The notes: generated from the letters alone by a model not told the origin. A stretch of DNA of 64,000 nt from Lachnospiraceae bacterium (GCA_024693135.1 JAILLN010000013.1:62001-126000), one strand, 5' to 3'; shown: positions 37,473 to 45,959, counted from the stretch's first letter. Translations and numbers: made by a program.

Positions 37473-38441
37473 ATGGCCTACCATAATTTACCGTCGGACG
37501 ACATTATGCAGGAATATGAGGAGCGCCGGGCACGCAGCGAGCGTCTCCAAAGAAAACGCCGGGAAGAGATATATCAGGCAATTCCCCTGTATCGTGAGCT
37601 GGATCATAAGATCGCCGACATCTCCACAGAAGCCGCCACGAAGCTGATCTTGGGTGATTCCCAGGCTCCTGTTGAGGCAGAGTCCGAAATATCCGAGATC
37701 ACCCGGAAGAAAAATGAGCTTCTGGCGCAAAACGGCTTTCCTCTGGATTATCTGGAGCCGGTCTATGTCTGTCCGGATTGCAAGGATACCGGCTTTATCC
37801 GTCATGAAAAATGCCACTGCCTGAAGCAGCGGATCATTGACGGCATGTACCGCAGATCCGACTTTTATCCCAAGCTGAAGGAAGAAAATTTTGATACCTT
37901 CTCCTTTGACTACTTTTCCGGAGATGTCTTAGCGGAGATGAAACAGATCTATAAGATCGCCAGGAGCTTTGTAGACCGGTTTGCCAATGATTATACGAAT
38001 ATGCTATTCTATGGGAGTGTGGGTAATGGAAAGACATTCTTATCCAACTGCATTGCAAAGGCATTGATGGATCAGGGTTATTCCGTCATTTATGTAACGG
38101 CCCTGAGGCTGTTTGATATCCTGAACAGCCATGTATTTCGGAGCAGGGATCCCGATTATGACGCTGAATCTTACAACAACCTGTTTCAATGCTCCCTTTT
38201 GATCATTGACGATCTTGGCACGGAAGGGGTTTATTCGGCCACCATGGTCACATCCTCCTTCCTGGAGATCCTGGACGAGCGGGACATGGCGCATAGATCC
38301 ACCCTGATCTCCAGCAATCTTTCTTTTGATGCCTTAAAAGAAGCTTATGAGGAACGATCCTTTTCCAGGCTTCTCGGCAATTATGAAGTGATTCGCTTTA
38401 ACGGTCCCGATATACGGTTGATGAAACGGAGGCAGGTCTAA
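37473..38441 (+). CDS. dnaC: DnaC/DnaI-like helicase loader ATPase
   Basis: A 322-residue AAA+ ATPase of the DnaC/IstB group. The N-terminal half has a cysteine cluster (CPDCKDTGFIRHEKCHC, near 93-109) that probably binds zinc, as in DnaI. The ATPase has Walker A GSVGNGKTF (near 181), Walker B LLIIDDLG (near 239) and a sensor region STLISSNLSF (near 276), with an arginine-rich end. DnaI-type loaders open the DnaB/DnaC helicase ring at the origin. The pairing with a DnaD protein supports this over a transposon IstB, and no transposase is nearby. Confidence 0.92.
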   Translation: MAYHNLPSDDIMQEYEERRARSERLQRKRREEIYQAIPLYRELDHKIADISTEAATKLILGDSQAPVEAESEISEITRKKNELLAQNGFPLDYLEPVYVCPDCKDTGFIRHEKCHCLKQRIIDGMYRRSDFYPKLKEENFDTFSFDYFSGDVLAEMKQIYKIARSFVDRFANDYTNMLFYGSVGNGKTFLSNCIAKALMDQGYSVIYVTALRLFDILNSHVFRSRDPDYDAESYNNLFQCSLLIIDDLGTEGVYSATMVTSSFLEILDERDMAHRSTLISSNLSFDALKEAYEERSFSRLLGNYEVIRFNGPDIRLMKRRQV

Positions 38442-39638
38442 GTGTCAGTACACGAGGAAAAAAGAAATCTGGAAAGCATTCCCGTAGGCTCCCTGGGGGT
38501 GATTCCCCTTCAGGGCACGGAAGACATGGGCAGCAAGATTGACTATTATCTGGTGAGATGGCGGACGGAACGGGAAAATGAACATAAAAATTCCCTTGTT
38601 TTTTCGGGCTATCAAAGGGACAGCTATCTGCTCCATACCAAGCTTCCCCGGTTCGGCACCGGCGAGGGCAAAGGCATGATCCAGGAATCCGTCCGGGGAA
38701 TGGATCTGTTTTTATTAGTGGATGTCTGCAATTACAGCGTCAGCTATGAAATGTTCGGAGAGATCAATCACATGTCTCCCGACGACCATTATCAGAACCT
38801 GAAGCGCATCATCGCCGCCGTCGGTGGAAAAGCCCGCAGGATCACGGTCATCATGCCCTTCCTGTATGAGAGCCGCCAGCATAGAAGGCAGACCCGGGAG
38901 TCTCTCGACTGCGCCCTGGCCCTGCAGGAGCTGGCCGGTATGGGGATAGACAATATCATCACCTTTGATGCGCACGATGCCCGGGTACAGAATTCCATCC
39001 CGCTGCATGGATTTGAAACCATCCAGCCCTCCTACCAATTCATCAAGGGCCTTCTGGGTCATGTAAAGGATCTGACGATCGATACAGACCATATGATGGT
39101 CGTAAGCCCGGATGAAGGAGGAATGAGCCGCGCCATCTATCTGGCAAACGTCCTGGGGCTGGATATGGGAACCTTTTATAAGAGGAGGGATTATACCCAG
39201 GTTGTAGACGGACGTAATCCCATCGTCGCTCACGAATTCCTCGGTTCTTCCGTAGAAGGCAAGGATATCCTTGTGGTAGACGACATGATCTCCTCCGGAG
39301 AAAGCGTCCTGGAGGTGGCCGCCGCCTTGAAGCAGAGGAAAGCCAACCGGATCTACATCGCATCTACCTTCGGGCTCTTCACAAAGGGTCTCGACCACTT
39401 TGACAGAGCCTACGAAAACGGCCAGATCCATGGTGTCCTGACCACAAACCTGGTCTATCAGATGCCGGAGTTATTTGACCGGGAATGGTATGTATCCTGC
39501 GACATGAGCAAATACATCGCTTATATCATTGATACGCTGAATCATGATTCTTCGATCAGCGATCTCTTGAATCCAAATGACCGGATCCAGTCCATCGTGG
39601 CAAAATACAAAAGAGGAGAGCTTACCGGAGGTGAATGA
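38442..39638 (+). CDS. prs: Ribose-phosphate pyrophosphokinase-like protein, long form
   Basis: A 398-residue member of the PRPP synthetase family, which makes PRPP from ribose 5-phosphate and ATP. It is about 80 residues longer than classical Prs, with an N-terminal extension. Recognisable motifs are ESVRGMDLFLL (near 91), PFLYESRQHRRQTRES (near 144, matching the RQDRR ATP loop) and the PRPP loop DILVVDDMISSGES (near 274) where classical enzymes have DMIDTGGT. It starts with GTG preceded by GGAGG. The divergent loops make catalysis or regulation uncertain; the canonical prs gene may lie elsewhere. It is 3 bases before queT. Confidence 0.85.
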   Translation: MSVHEEKRNLESIPVGSLGVIPLQGTEDMGSKIDYYLVRWRTERENEHKNSLVFSGYQRDSYLLHTKLPRFGTGEGKGMIQESVRGMDLFLLVDVCNYSVSYEMFGEINHMSPDDHYQNLKRIIAAVGGKARRITVIMPFLYESRQHRRQTRESLDCALALQELAGMGIDNIITFDAHDARVQNSIPLHGFETIQPSYQFIKGLLGHVKDLTIDTDHMMVVSPDEGGMSRAIYLANVLGLDMGTFYKRRDYTQVVDGRNPIVAHEFLGSSVEGKDILVVDDMISSGESVLEVAAALKQRKANRIYIASTFGLFTKGLDHFDRAYENGQIHGVLTTNLVYQMPELFDREWYVSCDMSKYIAYIIDTLNHDSSISDLLNPNDRIQSIVAKYKRGELTGGE

Positions 39639-39641
39639 GCA

Positions 39642-40169
39642 ATGACAAAGCCGTCCTCCAGATCAAATGCATCTTATGCCGCCCTTGGAGGCATGATCGC
39701 TGCTTTATATGTGGTATTGACCGTATTCATCAACAGCTTCGATCTGGCCTCCGGAGTCATTCAGGTAAGAGTCTCTGAGGCTCTGACCATTCTCCCTGTC
39801 TTTACTCCGGCCGCGATCCCCGGTCTTTTTGCAGGCTGCCTCATCAGCAACCTGATCACCGGCTGTGCCCCTATGGATGTGGTATTCGGAAGCCTCGCTA
39901 CCCTGATCGGGGCCTTCGGTACCTTTCTTCTCCGGAAGAAAAGCCGCTTTTTGGCTCCTCTTCCTCCCATCCTGTCCAATACCATCATTGTTCCTTTTAT
40001 TCTATCCTGGGTCTATCATTACGAGGGCAGTATCTTCTTTTTCATGCTCACGGTAGGCATCGGCGAGATCCTGTCGGCCGGAGTGCTGGGGTTGGCCATC
40101 TATCCCCTCCTGAAGAGATGCTTCGCCATCCTTCCGGATTCCTTTCAATTCGGATCCGATGCCAAATAA
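39642..40169 (+). CDS. queT: QueT-family ECF transporter S component (queuosine precursor uptake)
   Basis: A 175-residue membrane protein with five to six helices. The family signature is QVRVSEALTILPVFTPAAIPGLF (near 42-64) and GCLISNLITG followed by DVVFGSLATLIGA. QueT is the substrate-binding subunit of an energy-coupling-factor transporter, using shared EcfAAT modules, and is thought to import queuosine precursors such as preQ1; substrate is inferred from family. It lies 3 bases after the prs stop with GGAGGTG in front, so it is in the dnaD-dnaC-prs unit. No preQ1 riboswitch fits the gap. The last 25 bases overlap the convergent downstream gene. Confidence 0.85.
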   Translation: MTKPSSRSNASYAALGGMIAALYVVLTVFINSFDLASGVIQVRVSEALTILPVFTPAAIPGLFAGCLISNLITGCAPMDVVFGSLATLIGAFGTFLLRKKSRFLAPLPPILSNTIIVPFILSWVYHYEGSIFFFMLTVGIGEILSAGVLGLAIYPLLKRCFAILPDSFQFGSDAK

Positions 40170-42736
40170 GAGATAAATCCATTCCCATATTCTGCAAAAA
40201 GCTCCCTGCTGTCGTTCAATCCGATCTTATGGATATTCCCTTCCTCCGGATCAAGAACCGATATATTCTTTGAATCATAACCCACGATCAGAAAACTGAC
40301 ATCCCCGGCCGAAGCCAGCACCGGAATGTCCCGTCCCACATAATACAGGACCTCATCCAGGCTGCAGCCCTCAAGATCCAGAACAAGGCCCTCTAAGCTG
40401 TCCGACAATACCGTATACGCCGTCCCCCCTTCCGACAGCATCGGTCCGGAAAGCACGGGAAGACCCTCCAATGCAAAGATCGTATCCAGACAGGCCTCTG
40501 TGCCGGTCTCGCCCCGTTCCAGGACGGCGTCTGCCGCTGTCTGTATCCCGGCCACCATATGCTCCGGATCCCTCACTCCTTTTCTCCAGATATATTTTCC
40601 TGCATCATAAACCACCACCCCGGACTCCCTGTCCGCCGCCGATATGGCTTCTGACGGCTTGAGCAGCGCCTCCGGGACGCGGCCCTTCGCATAGACAAAG
40701 CATATCCTTCCCAGGTCGATCCCTCCGCCGGCGCTCCTGCCCTCCAGGTCTGCCTGCCTGCCACCCTCAAACAGCACCTCTTTCGGGGTCAGAAGCTGCA
40801 GCGAATCCGTCGCTACGGTCCCGGTAAGCTGTATTTCCGTGATATTCTCCCTGTTTTCCGTCGTTGCGATCACGATGACATTTTTATCGCTTCCCTCCTC
40901 GCTGCCGCTCATGATCTGATCGTCCTCCACCTGCTCCAGCTTGCCTGTTTCCTCAGACCTGGATACCCTGGAAAGATGGATCGTGCTTCCTTCGATGGTC
41001 ACGTCCGAAATATAAGCCCCATTGCCGTTATATTCCTTGAGCACCTCTCCTTCCCGGCTTTCGATCATGATGGTATGCATGGCGACCTGCACGGCTCCGG
41101 TTGCCGTGGGAACCAGATCCTCTGTACCCGATATTCCATACACAAAATCCTCCCCCACAAAGCCAATGGGGGTAAACATGCTTCCCTCTCCCGCCTCCAG
41201 TACCCTGGACTGGCCGAATTCCAGGTCCATCAGCGTGATGGTGCTCTCTCCGGTCCCGGACTCCGTACCAATCCCGGCAGTGCCGGTCTGGTGCGGCCGG
41301 TTGACCCAGGCGGCGGTCCGCCCGCTTTTCGACGATACGATATCCTCCATCTCGATCCCATCCGCAATCCGCTCTGCCTGGCGGGTATTCAGCTTCACCC
41401 GGTATACCGCACCGTCGACATACAGATAAAAATGATTATCCCGGTCAGAATACGAAAGCAGCTCCAGGTCATGGCGGAACAGCTGATAGGATCCTCCGTA
41501 GGGAATGCAGATCTCCTCCTCGATGGTATTAAAGGAGCGGTCATAATAATAGACGCAGGCACAGACCTCCCCCTCATGCCTTCCCCTGTTCATATAGCCA
41601 TAGACCAGGAAACGGATGTTGCCTCCCTCATCCACGCTCAGCACGCGGATGTCGTGCTCTCCATATTTCGAACGTTCATCCCGGTTATCCTCGTCGGTAA
41701 AGGAAAAAATACGCACCACACGGGCGTCTGACTGCCTATAGCAGTAAAGCGCCCCATTCAGCACGAAGGCAAGAACATTTCCTTCCGCATTTTCCTTCAG
41801 CGGCACCTTTGGATCATGGATCCCCAGCATGATCTTGTCATTAATGAAATGATCCCTGTCCGCCGTAAATATCTCGTTCATCGTACGCTCAAATTCCAGC
41901 AGATACTTGCGCTCTTCCGAATAGCGGATCCGGAAATATTCCTTTATCTCATATTGGCATCGTAAATCCTCCGGCCCTGCCTCCACCTCATACTGCTGGA
42001 GAAAGGATGCACTGCGGCTGTCCATCTCCAGGATCGTGGTATCAATGCCCGTCAGCAGCCGGGGAGAGAGGTTTCCCCAGGTAATCTGTCCAAAGCTCGA
42101 ATGAATATTAACATGGGCATAGCTTGTATTATCCCCGGTTTCATCACTTTCCAGATAGGAGGCAATGGACTTGGCGGATTCCTTGTTAAAGGTCCGTATC
42201 GTGAAGTCCCGGACAAATGAGGCCATCTCCTCTGCATGAAAATCCGGATCATAGATCATGCGGGTATAATAGCGAAGCTCCTGCCCGTTGATATCCTTCA
42301 GCACAAGGCACAGAGAATATTCCTTTTTGGTTTCGATCAGATCCTTTACCTGAAACACGGCATTTATCTGATCATTTTCTGCGGTAAAGGAGCCGATCTC
42401 CGTCTGTTCGATCAGCCTTTCTCCATCCAGGCTCCTCACCTCATAATACAGGCTGCTGATCTCTGCTCCATACCGGCTGACATGAATGTTCAAGGCCCGG
42501 TCCTTTGTAAGAGGAGTCAAAGATCCCCGGAACCGCTTCAAGTCCACCGGATTTTTATATCCATGGAGTGTATTGACCGAATTGTCCGCTAATACGATGG
42601 TCACCACGGGAAGGGATGCCTGGGCCATATCCACAGTCATATCATCGCTTCCACGGTTCACGTACCGCCCGATCAGAAATGCCGCCAGTAAAAAGGTCAC
42701 AATAAAGCCGGCTGCTTTGATTAATGCATCTTTCAT
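40145..42736 (-). CDS. Large membrane-anchored extracellular protein, unknown function
   Basis: An 863-residue protein with one N-terminal anchor helix (AAGFIVTFLLAAFLIGRYV) and a large outside part. About residues 270-560 contain repeated beta-rich stretches (LNGALYCYRQSDARVVRIF, VDGAVYRVKLNTRQAERIA) that resemble beta-propeller blades. The last 130 residues (LDTIFALEGLPVL to FAEYGNGFISYL) resemble the C39-like cysteine peptidase fold: YYVGRDIPVLAS, FLIVGYDSKNISVLDPEEG. However the catalytic histidine expected just before the VGYD strand is not there, so it looks like a degenerate, non-catalytic version. I do not recognise a named family. The gene appears to lack a ribosome-binding site; see the promoter. 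Downstream it overlaps queT tail to tail. Confidence 0.8.
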   Translation of the reverse strand: MKDALIKAAGFIVTFLLAAFLIGRYVNRGSDDMTVDMAQASLPVVTIVLADNSVNTLHGYKNPVDLKRFRGSLTPLTKDRALNIHVSRYGAEISSLYYEVRSLDGERLIEQTEIGSFTAENDQINAVFQVKDLIETKKEYSLCLVLKDINGQELRYYTRMIYDPDFHAEEMASFVRDFTIRTFNKESAKSIASYLESDETGDNTSYAHVNIHSSFGQITWGNLSPRLLTGIDTTILEMDSRSASFLQQYEVEAGPEDLRCQYEIKEYFRIRYSEERKYLLEFERTMNEIFTADRDHFINDKIMLGIHDPKVPLKENAEGNVLAFVLNGALYCYRQSDARVVRIFSFTDEDNRDERSKYGEHDIRVLSVDEGGNIRFLVYGYMNRGRHEGEVCACVYYYDRSFNTIEEEICIPYGGSYQLFRHDLELLSYSDRDNHFYLYVDGAVYRVKLNTRQAERIADGIEMEDIVSSKSGRTAAWVNRPHQTGTAGIGTESGTGESTITLMDLEFGQSRVLEAGEGSMFTPIGFVGEDFVYGISGTEDLVPTATGAVQVAMHTIMIESREGEVLKEYNGNGAYISDVTIEGSTIHLSRVSRSEETGKLEQVEDDQIMSGSEEGSDKNVIVIATTENRENITEIQLTGTVATDSLQLLTPKEVLFEGGRQADLEGRSAGGGIDLGRICFVYAKGRVPEALLKPSEAISAADRESGVVVYDAGKYIWRKGVRDPEHMVAGIQTAADAVLERGETGTEACLDTIFALEGLPVLSGPMLSEGGTAYTVLSDSLEGLVLDLEGCSLDEVLYYVGRDIPVLASAGDVSFLIVGYDSKNISVLDPEEGNIHKIGLNDSRELFAEYGNGFISYLASDPN

Positions 42737-42742
42737 AAAATC

Positions 42743-42751
42743 ATTGTATCA
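42743..42751 (-). promoter_or_regulatory. Promoter of the 863-residue gene, predicting a leaderless message
   Basis: On the minus strand TGATACAAT (42743-42751) is an extended -10 and is followed by exactly six bases and then the ATG at 42736. No Shine-Dalgarno lies between. The geometry is the same as at murC. Confidence 0.5.
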
Positions 42752-42782
42752 TGGGATGAACAAAAAGACACAGATAACAAAA

Positions 42783-42816
42783 CGACGACACCGAAAAGTG
42801 AATTTCAGCACCGTCG
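42783..42816 (-). other. Weak hairpin in the gap before the 863-residue gene
   Basis: On the minus strand CGACG (42812-42816) can pair with CGTCG (42783-42787), followed by TTTTGTT. The stem is short and the loop long. With the palindrome at 42920 it is the only structure seen in the 236-base gap between the ATPase gene and the next gene. Confidence 0.3.
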
Positions 42817-42915
42817 CTTTCTAAATACTAACTTACTCCCAATCTGCAGATTTTGCAATCCCAAAAAGGAAACAAACTTAATAAATTTTTAATGAAAAAA
42901 TATGTGAAAATTTAC

Positions 42916-42935
42916 AAACCCCTCCGGAGGGCTGT
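42916..42935 (-). terminator. Probable terminator of the metal-export operon
   Basis: CCCTCCGGAGGG (42920-42931) is a perfect palindrome. On the minus strand it is followed by GTTTGTAAATTTT, a loose T-rich tract. It lies 40 bases after the ATPase stop. Confidence 0.45.
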
Positions 42936-42972
42936 CCTGCTCCGAAGGCCGGGACGCCGGATTGAGATAAGC

Positions 42973-44847
42973 CTAATGCAGCGCCCGCATGGAATTGAGG
43001 ATCGCGATCACAGAAACCCCCACATCGGCAAAGACGGCTCCCCACATCCCCGCAAGCCCCAAAGCCCCCAGGATCAGGATCAACGCCTTGACCGCCAGGG
43101 CAAATACGATATTTTCCCGGACTATGGCCATCGTCTTCCTTGCCAGCCGGATGCTCCGGGCGATCTTCCCCAGGTCATCATCCATGATCACCACATCCGC
43201 CGCCTCGATCGCGGCATCGCTCCCCATGCTGCCCATGGCAAATCCGATATCTGCCCTGCCCAGCACCGGGGCATCATTGATGCCGTCTCCGACAAATGCC
43301 ACCTTTCCCCTGGCATCCTCTTTGGCGCAGGCGGCAAGGATCTTTTCAAACTCTGCCACCTTATCTCCCGGCAGAAGCTCTGCATGGACCTCATCAATCC
43401 CAAGCTCAGAGGCGATCTGCATGGCAGGCTTTTGGGCATCGCCGGTCAGCATTACGGTCTTTTTCACGCCGGCTGCCTTAATGGCGGCGATGGCAGAGGC
43501 CGTCCCCTCCTTTGCCTCGTCTGCGATGACGATCCATCCGGCAAGAATGCCGTCCTTTGCGATAAATACGACAGTCCCTGCCTGCGAGGCCTCAACCCCA
43601 TTAAGAGGGATCCCCATTTCCTTCATCCATACGGCATTCCCCGCATAGACAATGCTTCCGTCAATCCTGGCCTTTATTCCTTTGCCGGCAGTTTCCTGTA
43701 CATCCTCCACCCGGCCAAGATCCGGCTGAGATCCATAAGCCTCACGGATGGAAGAAGCGATAGGATGCCCGGAATATCCTTCCGCCAGGGCCGCGGTCTC
43801 CAAAAGCTCCTCTTCGGTAAACCCTTCGGACGGAACGATGCTTCTGACCCGGAATTCTCCCTTCGTCAGCGTGCCCGTCTTATCGCAGACCAAGGCGGTG
43901 ATCCCTGCTACAGCCTCGATATAATTGCTTCCCTTGACCAGCACGCCCATCCTGGAGGCCGAACCGATCCCTCCGAAGAACCCAAGAGGCACAGAGATCA
44001 CCAGGGCACAGGGACAGGAGATCACCAGAAAGACACAGGCGCGGTGCAGCCAGGCCATGAAATTTCCTCCGAAAAGGAGCGGTCCGGCAAGGGCCAGGAT
44101 CAATGCACCGACTGTCACAACGGGAGTATAATACTTAGCGAAGCCGGTAATGAAGTTCTCCGTCTTTGCCTTACGCTCAGTTGCATTTTCCACCATCTCC
44201 AGGATCTTGGATACGGTACAGTCATCAAATTCCTTCGTCACGCGGATCCTGAGCGTGCCGCTTCCATTTACGCATCCGCTGTAAACCTCATCCCCCTCCG
44301 AAGTCCTTCTGGGTACAGATTCTCCGGTCAGGGCAGAGGTATCCAGGAAGGATTCCCCCTCTTCCACGACCCCGTCCAAAGGGATCCGGTCACCGGGTTT
44401 TACCACGATGATCTGTCCGATCTCGACGTCATCCGGATCCACTGCCACAAGCTTCCCATCCTCCTCCAGAAATGCCTCCTCGGGGACGATCTCCATCATC
44501 GCCGCGATGGATTCCCGGGATTTTCCCACTGCATAGGACTGAAAAAGCTCCCCGATCTGATAAAACAGCATGACGGCCACTGCTTCTGCATATTCCCCGA
44601 TGGCCAGCGCCCCAAAGGTGGCTATGGTCATTAAAAAATTCTCGTCGAAGACCTGCCCGTTTTTGATATTGCGCAAAGCACGGCCAAGCACATCATAGCT
44701 TACGATCCCATAGGGCAGGAGATAAAGCAGGAGCATCACATAGCCCGGCAGGGTGACACCGATGGAATGCTCCAGTGCCAGAAGTCCCGCAAAGAGAACT
44801 CCCGTGATGATGATCCTTGTCCTTACCGTTTTCTGCTTCTGTGTCAT
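42973..44847 (-). CDS. cadA: Heavy-metal P1B-type ATPase (Cd/Zn/Pb export type)
   Basis: A 624-residue P1B ATPase that exports soft divalent metals using ATP. It has eight membrane helices, the transport motif SCPCAL (near 328), the phosphorylation site DKTGTLTKGEF (near 371), SGHPIASS near 424 (the P1B His-Pro), and GDGINDAPVL (near 535). CPC with this HMA and regulator points to Cd/Zn/Pb rather than copper. The usual N-terminal metal-binding domain is missing; it is encoded by the separate gene just upstream. The ATG at 44847 has no clear ribosome-binding site and lies 4 bases after the HMA stop, so reinitiation is likely. The gene symbol is a family-level guess. Confidence 0.92.
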   Translation of the reverse strand: MTQKQKTVRTRIIITGVLFAGLLALEHSIGVTLPGYVMLLLYLLPYGIVSYDVLGRALRNIKNGQVFDENFLMTIATFGALAIGEYAEAVAVMLFYQIGELFQSYAVGKSRESIAAMMEIVPEEAFLEEDGKLVAVDPDDVEIGQIIVVKPGDRIPLDGVVEEGESFLDTSALTGESVPRRTSEGDEVYSGCVNGSGTLRIRVTKEFDDCTVSKILEMVENATERKAKTENFITGFAKYYTPVVTVGALILALAGPLLFGGNFMAWLHRACVFLVISCPCALVISVPLGFFGGIGSASRMGVLVKGSNYIEAVAGITALVCDKTGTLTKGEFRVRSIVPSEGFTEEELLETAALAEGYSGHPIASSIREAYGSQPDLGRVEDVQETAGKGIKARIDGSIVYAGNAVWMKEMGIPLNGVEASQAGTVVFIAKDGILAGWIVIADEAKEGTASAIAAIKAAGVKKTVMLTGDAQKPAMQIASELGIDEVHAELLPGDKVAEFEKILAACAKEDARGKVAFVGDGINDAPVLGRADIGFAMGSMGSDAAIEAADVVIMDDDLGKIARSIRLARKTMAIVRENIVFALAVKALILILGALGLAGMWGAVFADVGVSVIAILNSMRALH

Positions 44848-44851
44848 GGCT

Positions 44852-45070
44852 TTACAGATTGATGATGCAGTCGGGCTCGATCTTGGCACAGGTCTCCACA
44901 ACCTGCTTCATGATCTCATCGAACCGGTCGTCTTCCGCATCCACCGTCATCTTCTGTGTCATAAAGCTTACGGAGGCATCCCGGATCCCGGGGATTTTTT
45001 TGATCGCATCCTCCATTTTTGCCGCGCAGTTGGCACAGTCCAGATCGGTCAGCTTAAATTTCTTTTTCAT
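44852..45070 (-). CDS. HMA-domain metal-binding protein
   Basis: A 72-residue ferredoxin-like HMA domain with the metal-binding DCANCAAKM motif (CxxC at residues 12-15). The end (CAKIEPDCIINL) resembles the end of the HMA domain fused to CadA in other species. It probably passes metal to the ATPase encoded next. The ATG overlaps the arsR stop (ATGA) and has AAGGAG 7 bases upstream. The reading frame of the ATPase is open back through the 3' end of this gene, shifted by one base. Confidence 0.9.
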   Translation of the reverse strand: MKKKFKLTDLDCANCAAKMEDAIKKIPGIRDASVSFMTQKMTVDAEDDRFDEIMKQVVETCAKIEPDCIINL

Positions 45071-45435
45071 ATCTTTTCTCCTTCCAATACATGATCTCTG
45101 CCCTGGGCTATGATCGAACGTACATGGTCATCATCCAGGGAATAAAACACCTGCTTTCCATCCCTTCTGGACTTTACCAGCTTGGATGCCTTCAGGATCT
45201 TCAGCTGATGGGATACCGCAGACTGTGTCATTTTAAGCACGCAGGCCAGATCACAGACACAGACCTCTGCTTCAAACAGAACGAAAAGGATACGGATCCG
45301 CGTCGAATCCCCAAAAACCTTGAAGAGCTCAGCCAGATCATACAGTTCGTCCTCATCCGGCATCCCATCCGTGATCCGCTTCAGATCATCATGCTCATGC
45401 AGGATATCGCAGCATTCCACATCCCCGATCGCCAT
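45067..45435 (-). CDS. ArsR/SmtB-family metal-responsive repressor (CadC/CzrA-like)
   Basis: A 122-residue winged-helix repressor. The recognition helix region is MTQSAVSHQLKILKAS (near 69-84). Two possible metal sites are visible: an N-terminal cysteine/histidine cluster (ECCDILHEH, 7-15) with CVCDLAC (near 57-63), as in CadC, and the helix alpha-5 residues in DDDHVRSIIAQGRDHV (near 100), as in SmtB/CzrA. It should repress its own operon and let go of DNA when Cd, Pb or Zn binds. An inverted repeat lies just upstream. Good AAAGGAG ribosome-binding site. Confidence 0.93.
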   Translation of the reverse strand: MAIGDVECCDILHEHDDLKRITDGMPDEDELYDLAELFKVFGDSTRIRILFVLFEAEVCVCDLACVLKMTQSAVSHQLKILKASKLVKSRRDGKQVFYSLDDDHVRSIIAQGRDHVLEGEKI

Positions 45436-45460
45436 CGTCCCATCTCCTTTTTATCTTATG

Positions 45461-45488
45461 AACATATGAATAACTGTTCATATGTAAA
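45461..45488 (-). promoter_or_regulatory. Promoter and operator of the arsR-HMA-ATPase operon
   Basis: ACATATGAA (45462-45470) and TTCATATGT (45477-45485) are perfect 9-base inverted arms with a 6-base spacer, typical in form for ArsR/SmtB operators. On the minus strand TTTACA (45483-45488) and TATGTT (45461-45466) form a promoter with 16-base spacing, fully covered by the operator. Confidence 0.75.
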
Positions 45489-45496
45489 AGATACAC

Positions 45497-45528
45497 AAAA
45501 AAAAGGAGCCTGTCAAGCCCCTTTTTTC
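45497..45528 (-). terminator. Terminator after mscL
   Basis: On the minus strand AAAAGGGGC pairs with GCTCCTTTT (nine pairs, one wobble) around a 7-base loop, followed by a T-run. On the plus strand the wobble becomes a mismatch, so the minus strand is the functional one. Confidence 0.8.
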
Positions 45529-45537
45529 AAACAGTTC

Positions 45538-45939
45538 TTATTTTTTCAGAAGATCCCGGATCTCAGTGAGAAGCTGGATGTCTGCCGGAGGCGCCTCCTC
45601 CTTTGCCTCTTCCTCCTTTTTCTTGCCCGCAAGCTTATCCGCCTTATCCTTAAACGCATTGAAGCCCTTCATGATGAAGAATAAGACCAGAGCCGTGATC
45701 AGGAAGGTGATGACCGCCTGAATGAAATTGCCGATCATGATCTGGGCATCCCCTATGCCAAAGGAAAGACCCGCAAAATCAACCCCTCCTACAAGGAGCC
45801 CGATGAGGGGACCGATCACATCATCGGTAAGGGAGCTGACGATGGCCGTAAAGGCGCCGCCAATGATGATACCTACGGCCATACTCATGACATCGCCTTT
45901 TGTAATGAATTCCTTAAATTCCTTGATGAAATTTTTCAT
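45538..45939 (-). CDS. mscL: Large-conductance mechanosensitive channel
   Basis: A 133-residue osmotic safety valve that opens at high membrane tension. The family start FIKEFKEFITKGDVMSMAVGIIIGGAFTAIVSSL (short helix then TM1, residues 3-36) is clear; TM2 (ITFLITALVLFFIMKGFNAF) lies near 81-100, and a Lys/Glu-rich cytoplasmic tail with the final helix (QLLTEIRDLLKK) closes the protein. Ribosome-binding site GGGGGAGGA. Flanked by terminators on both sides, so it is a single-gene unit. Confidence 0.97.
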   Translation of the reverse strand: MKNFIKEFKEFITKGDVMSMAVGIIIGGAFTAIVSSLTDDVIGPLIGLLVGGVDFAGLSFGIGDAQIMIGNFIQAVITFLITALVLFFIMKGFNAFKDKADKLAGKKKEEEAKEEAPPADIQLLTEIRDLLKK

Positions 45940-45959
45940 GTCCTCCCCCTTTTTTGAAC

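Noticed and set aside
37473-38441. IstB transposition helper
   Set aside because: IstB and DnaC share the ATPase fold, but there is no transposase or terminal repeat nearby, and a DnaD-domain gene precedes it.
39639-39641. preQ1 riboswitch before queT
   Set aside because: Only three bases lie between the prs stop and queT, and nothing like the short pseudoknot is seen at the 3' end of prs.
42853-44634. A 593-codon open frame on the plus strand opposite the P-type ATPase gene
   Set aside because: It is antisense to a clearly conserved ATPase, has no ribosome-binding site and its translation has low-complexity His/Pro/Arg-rich composition. Similar shadows occur opposite the wall hydrolase (3894-5120) and the decarboxylase (16865-18226).
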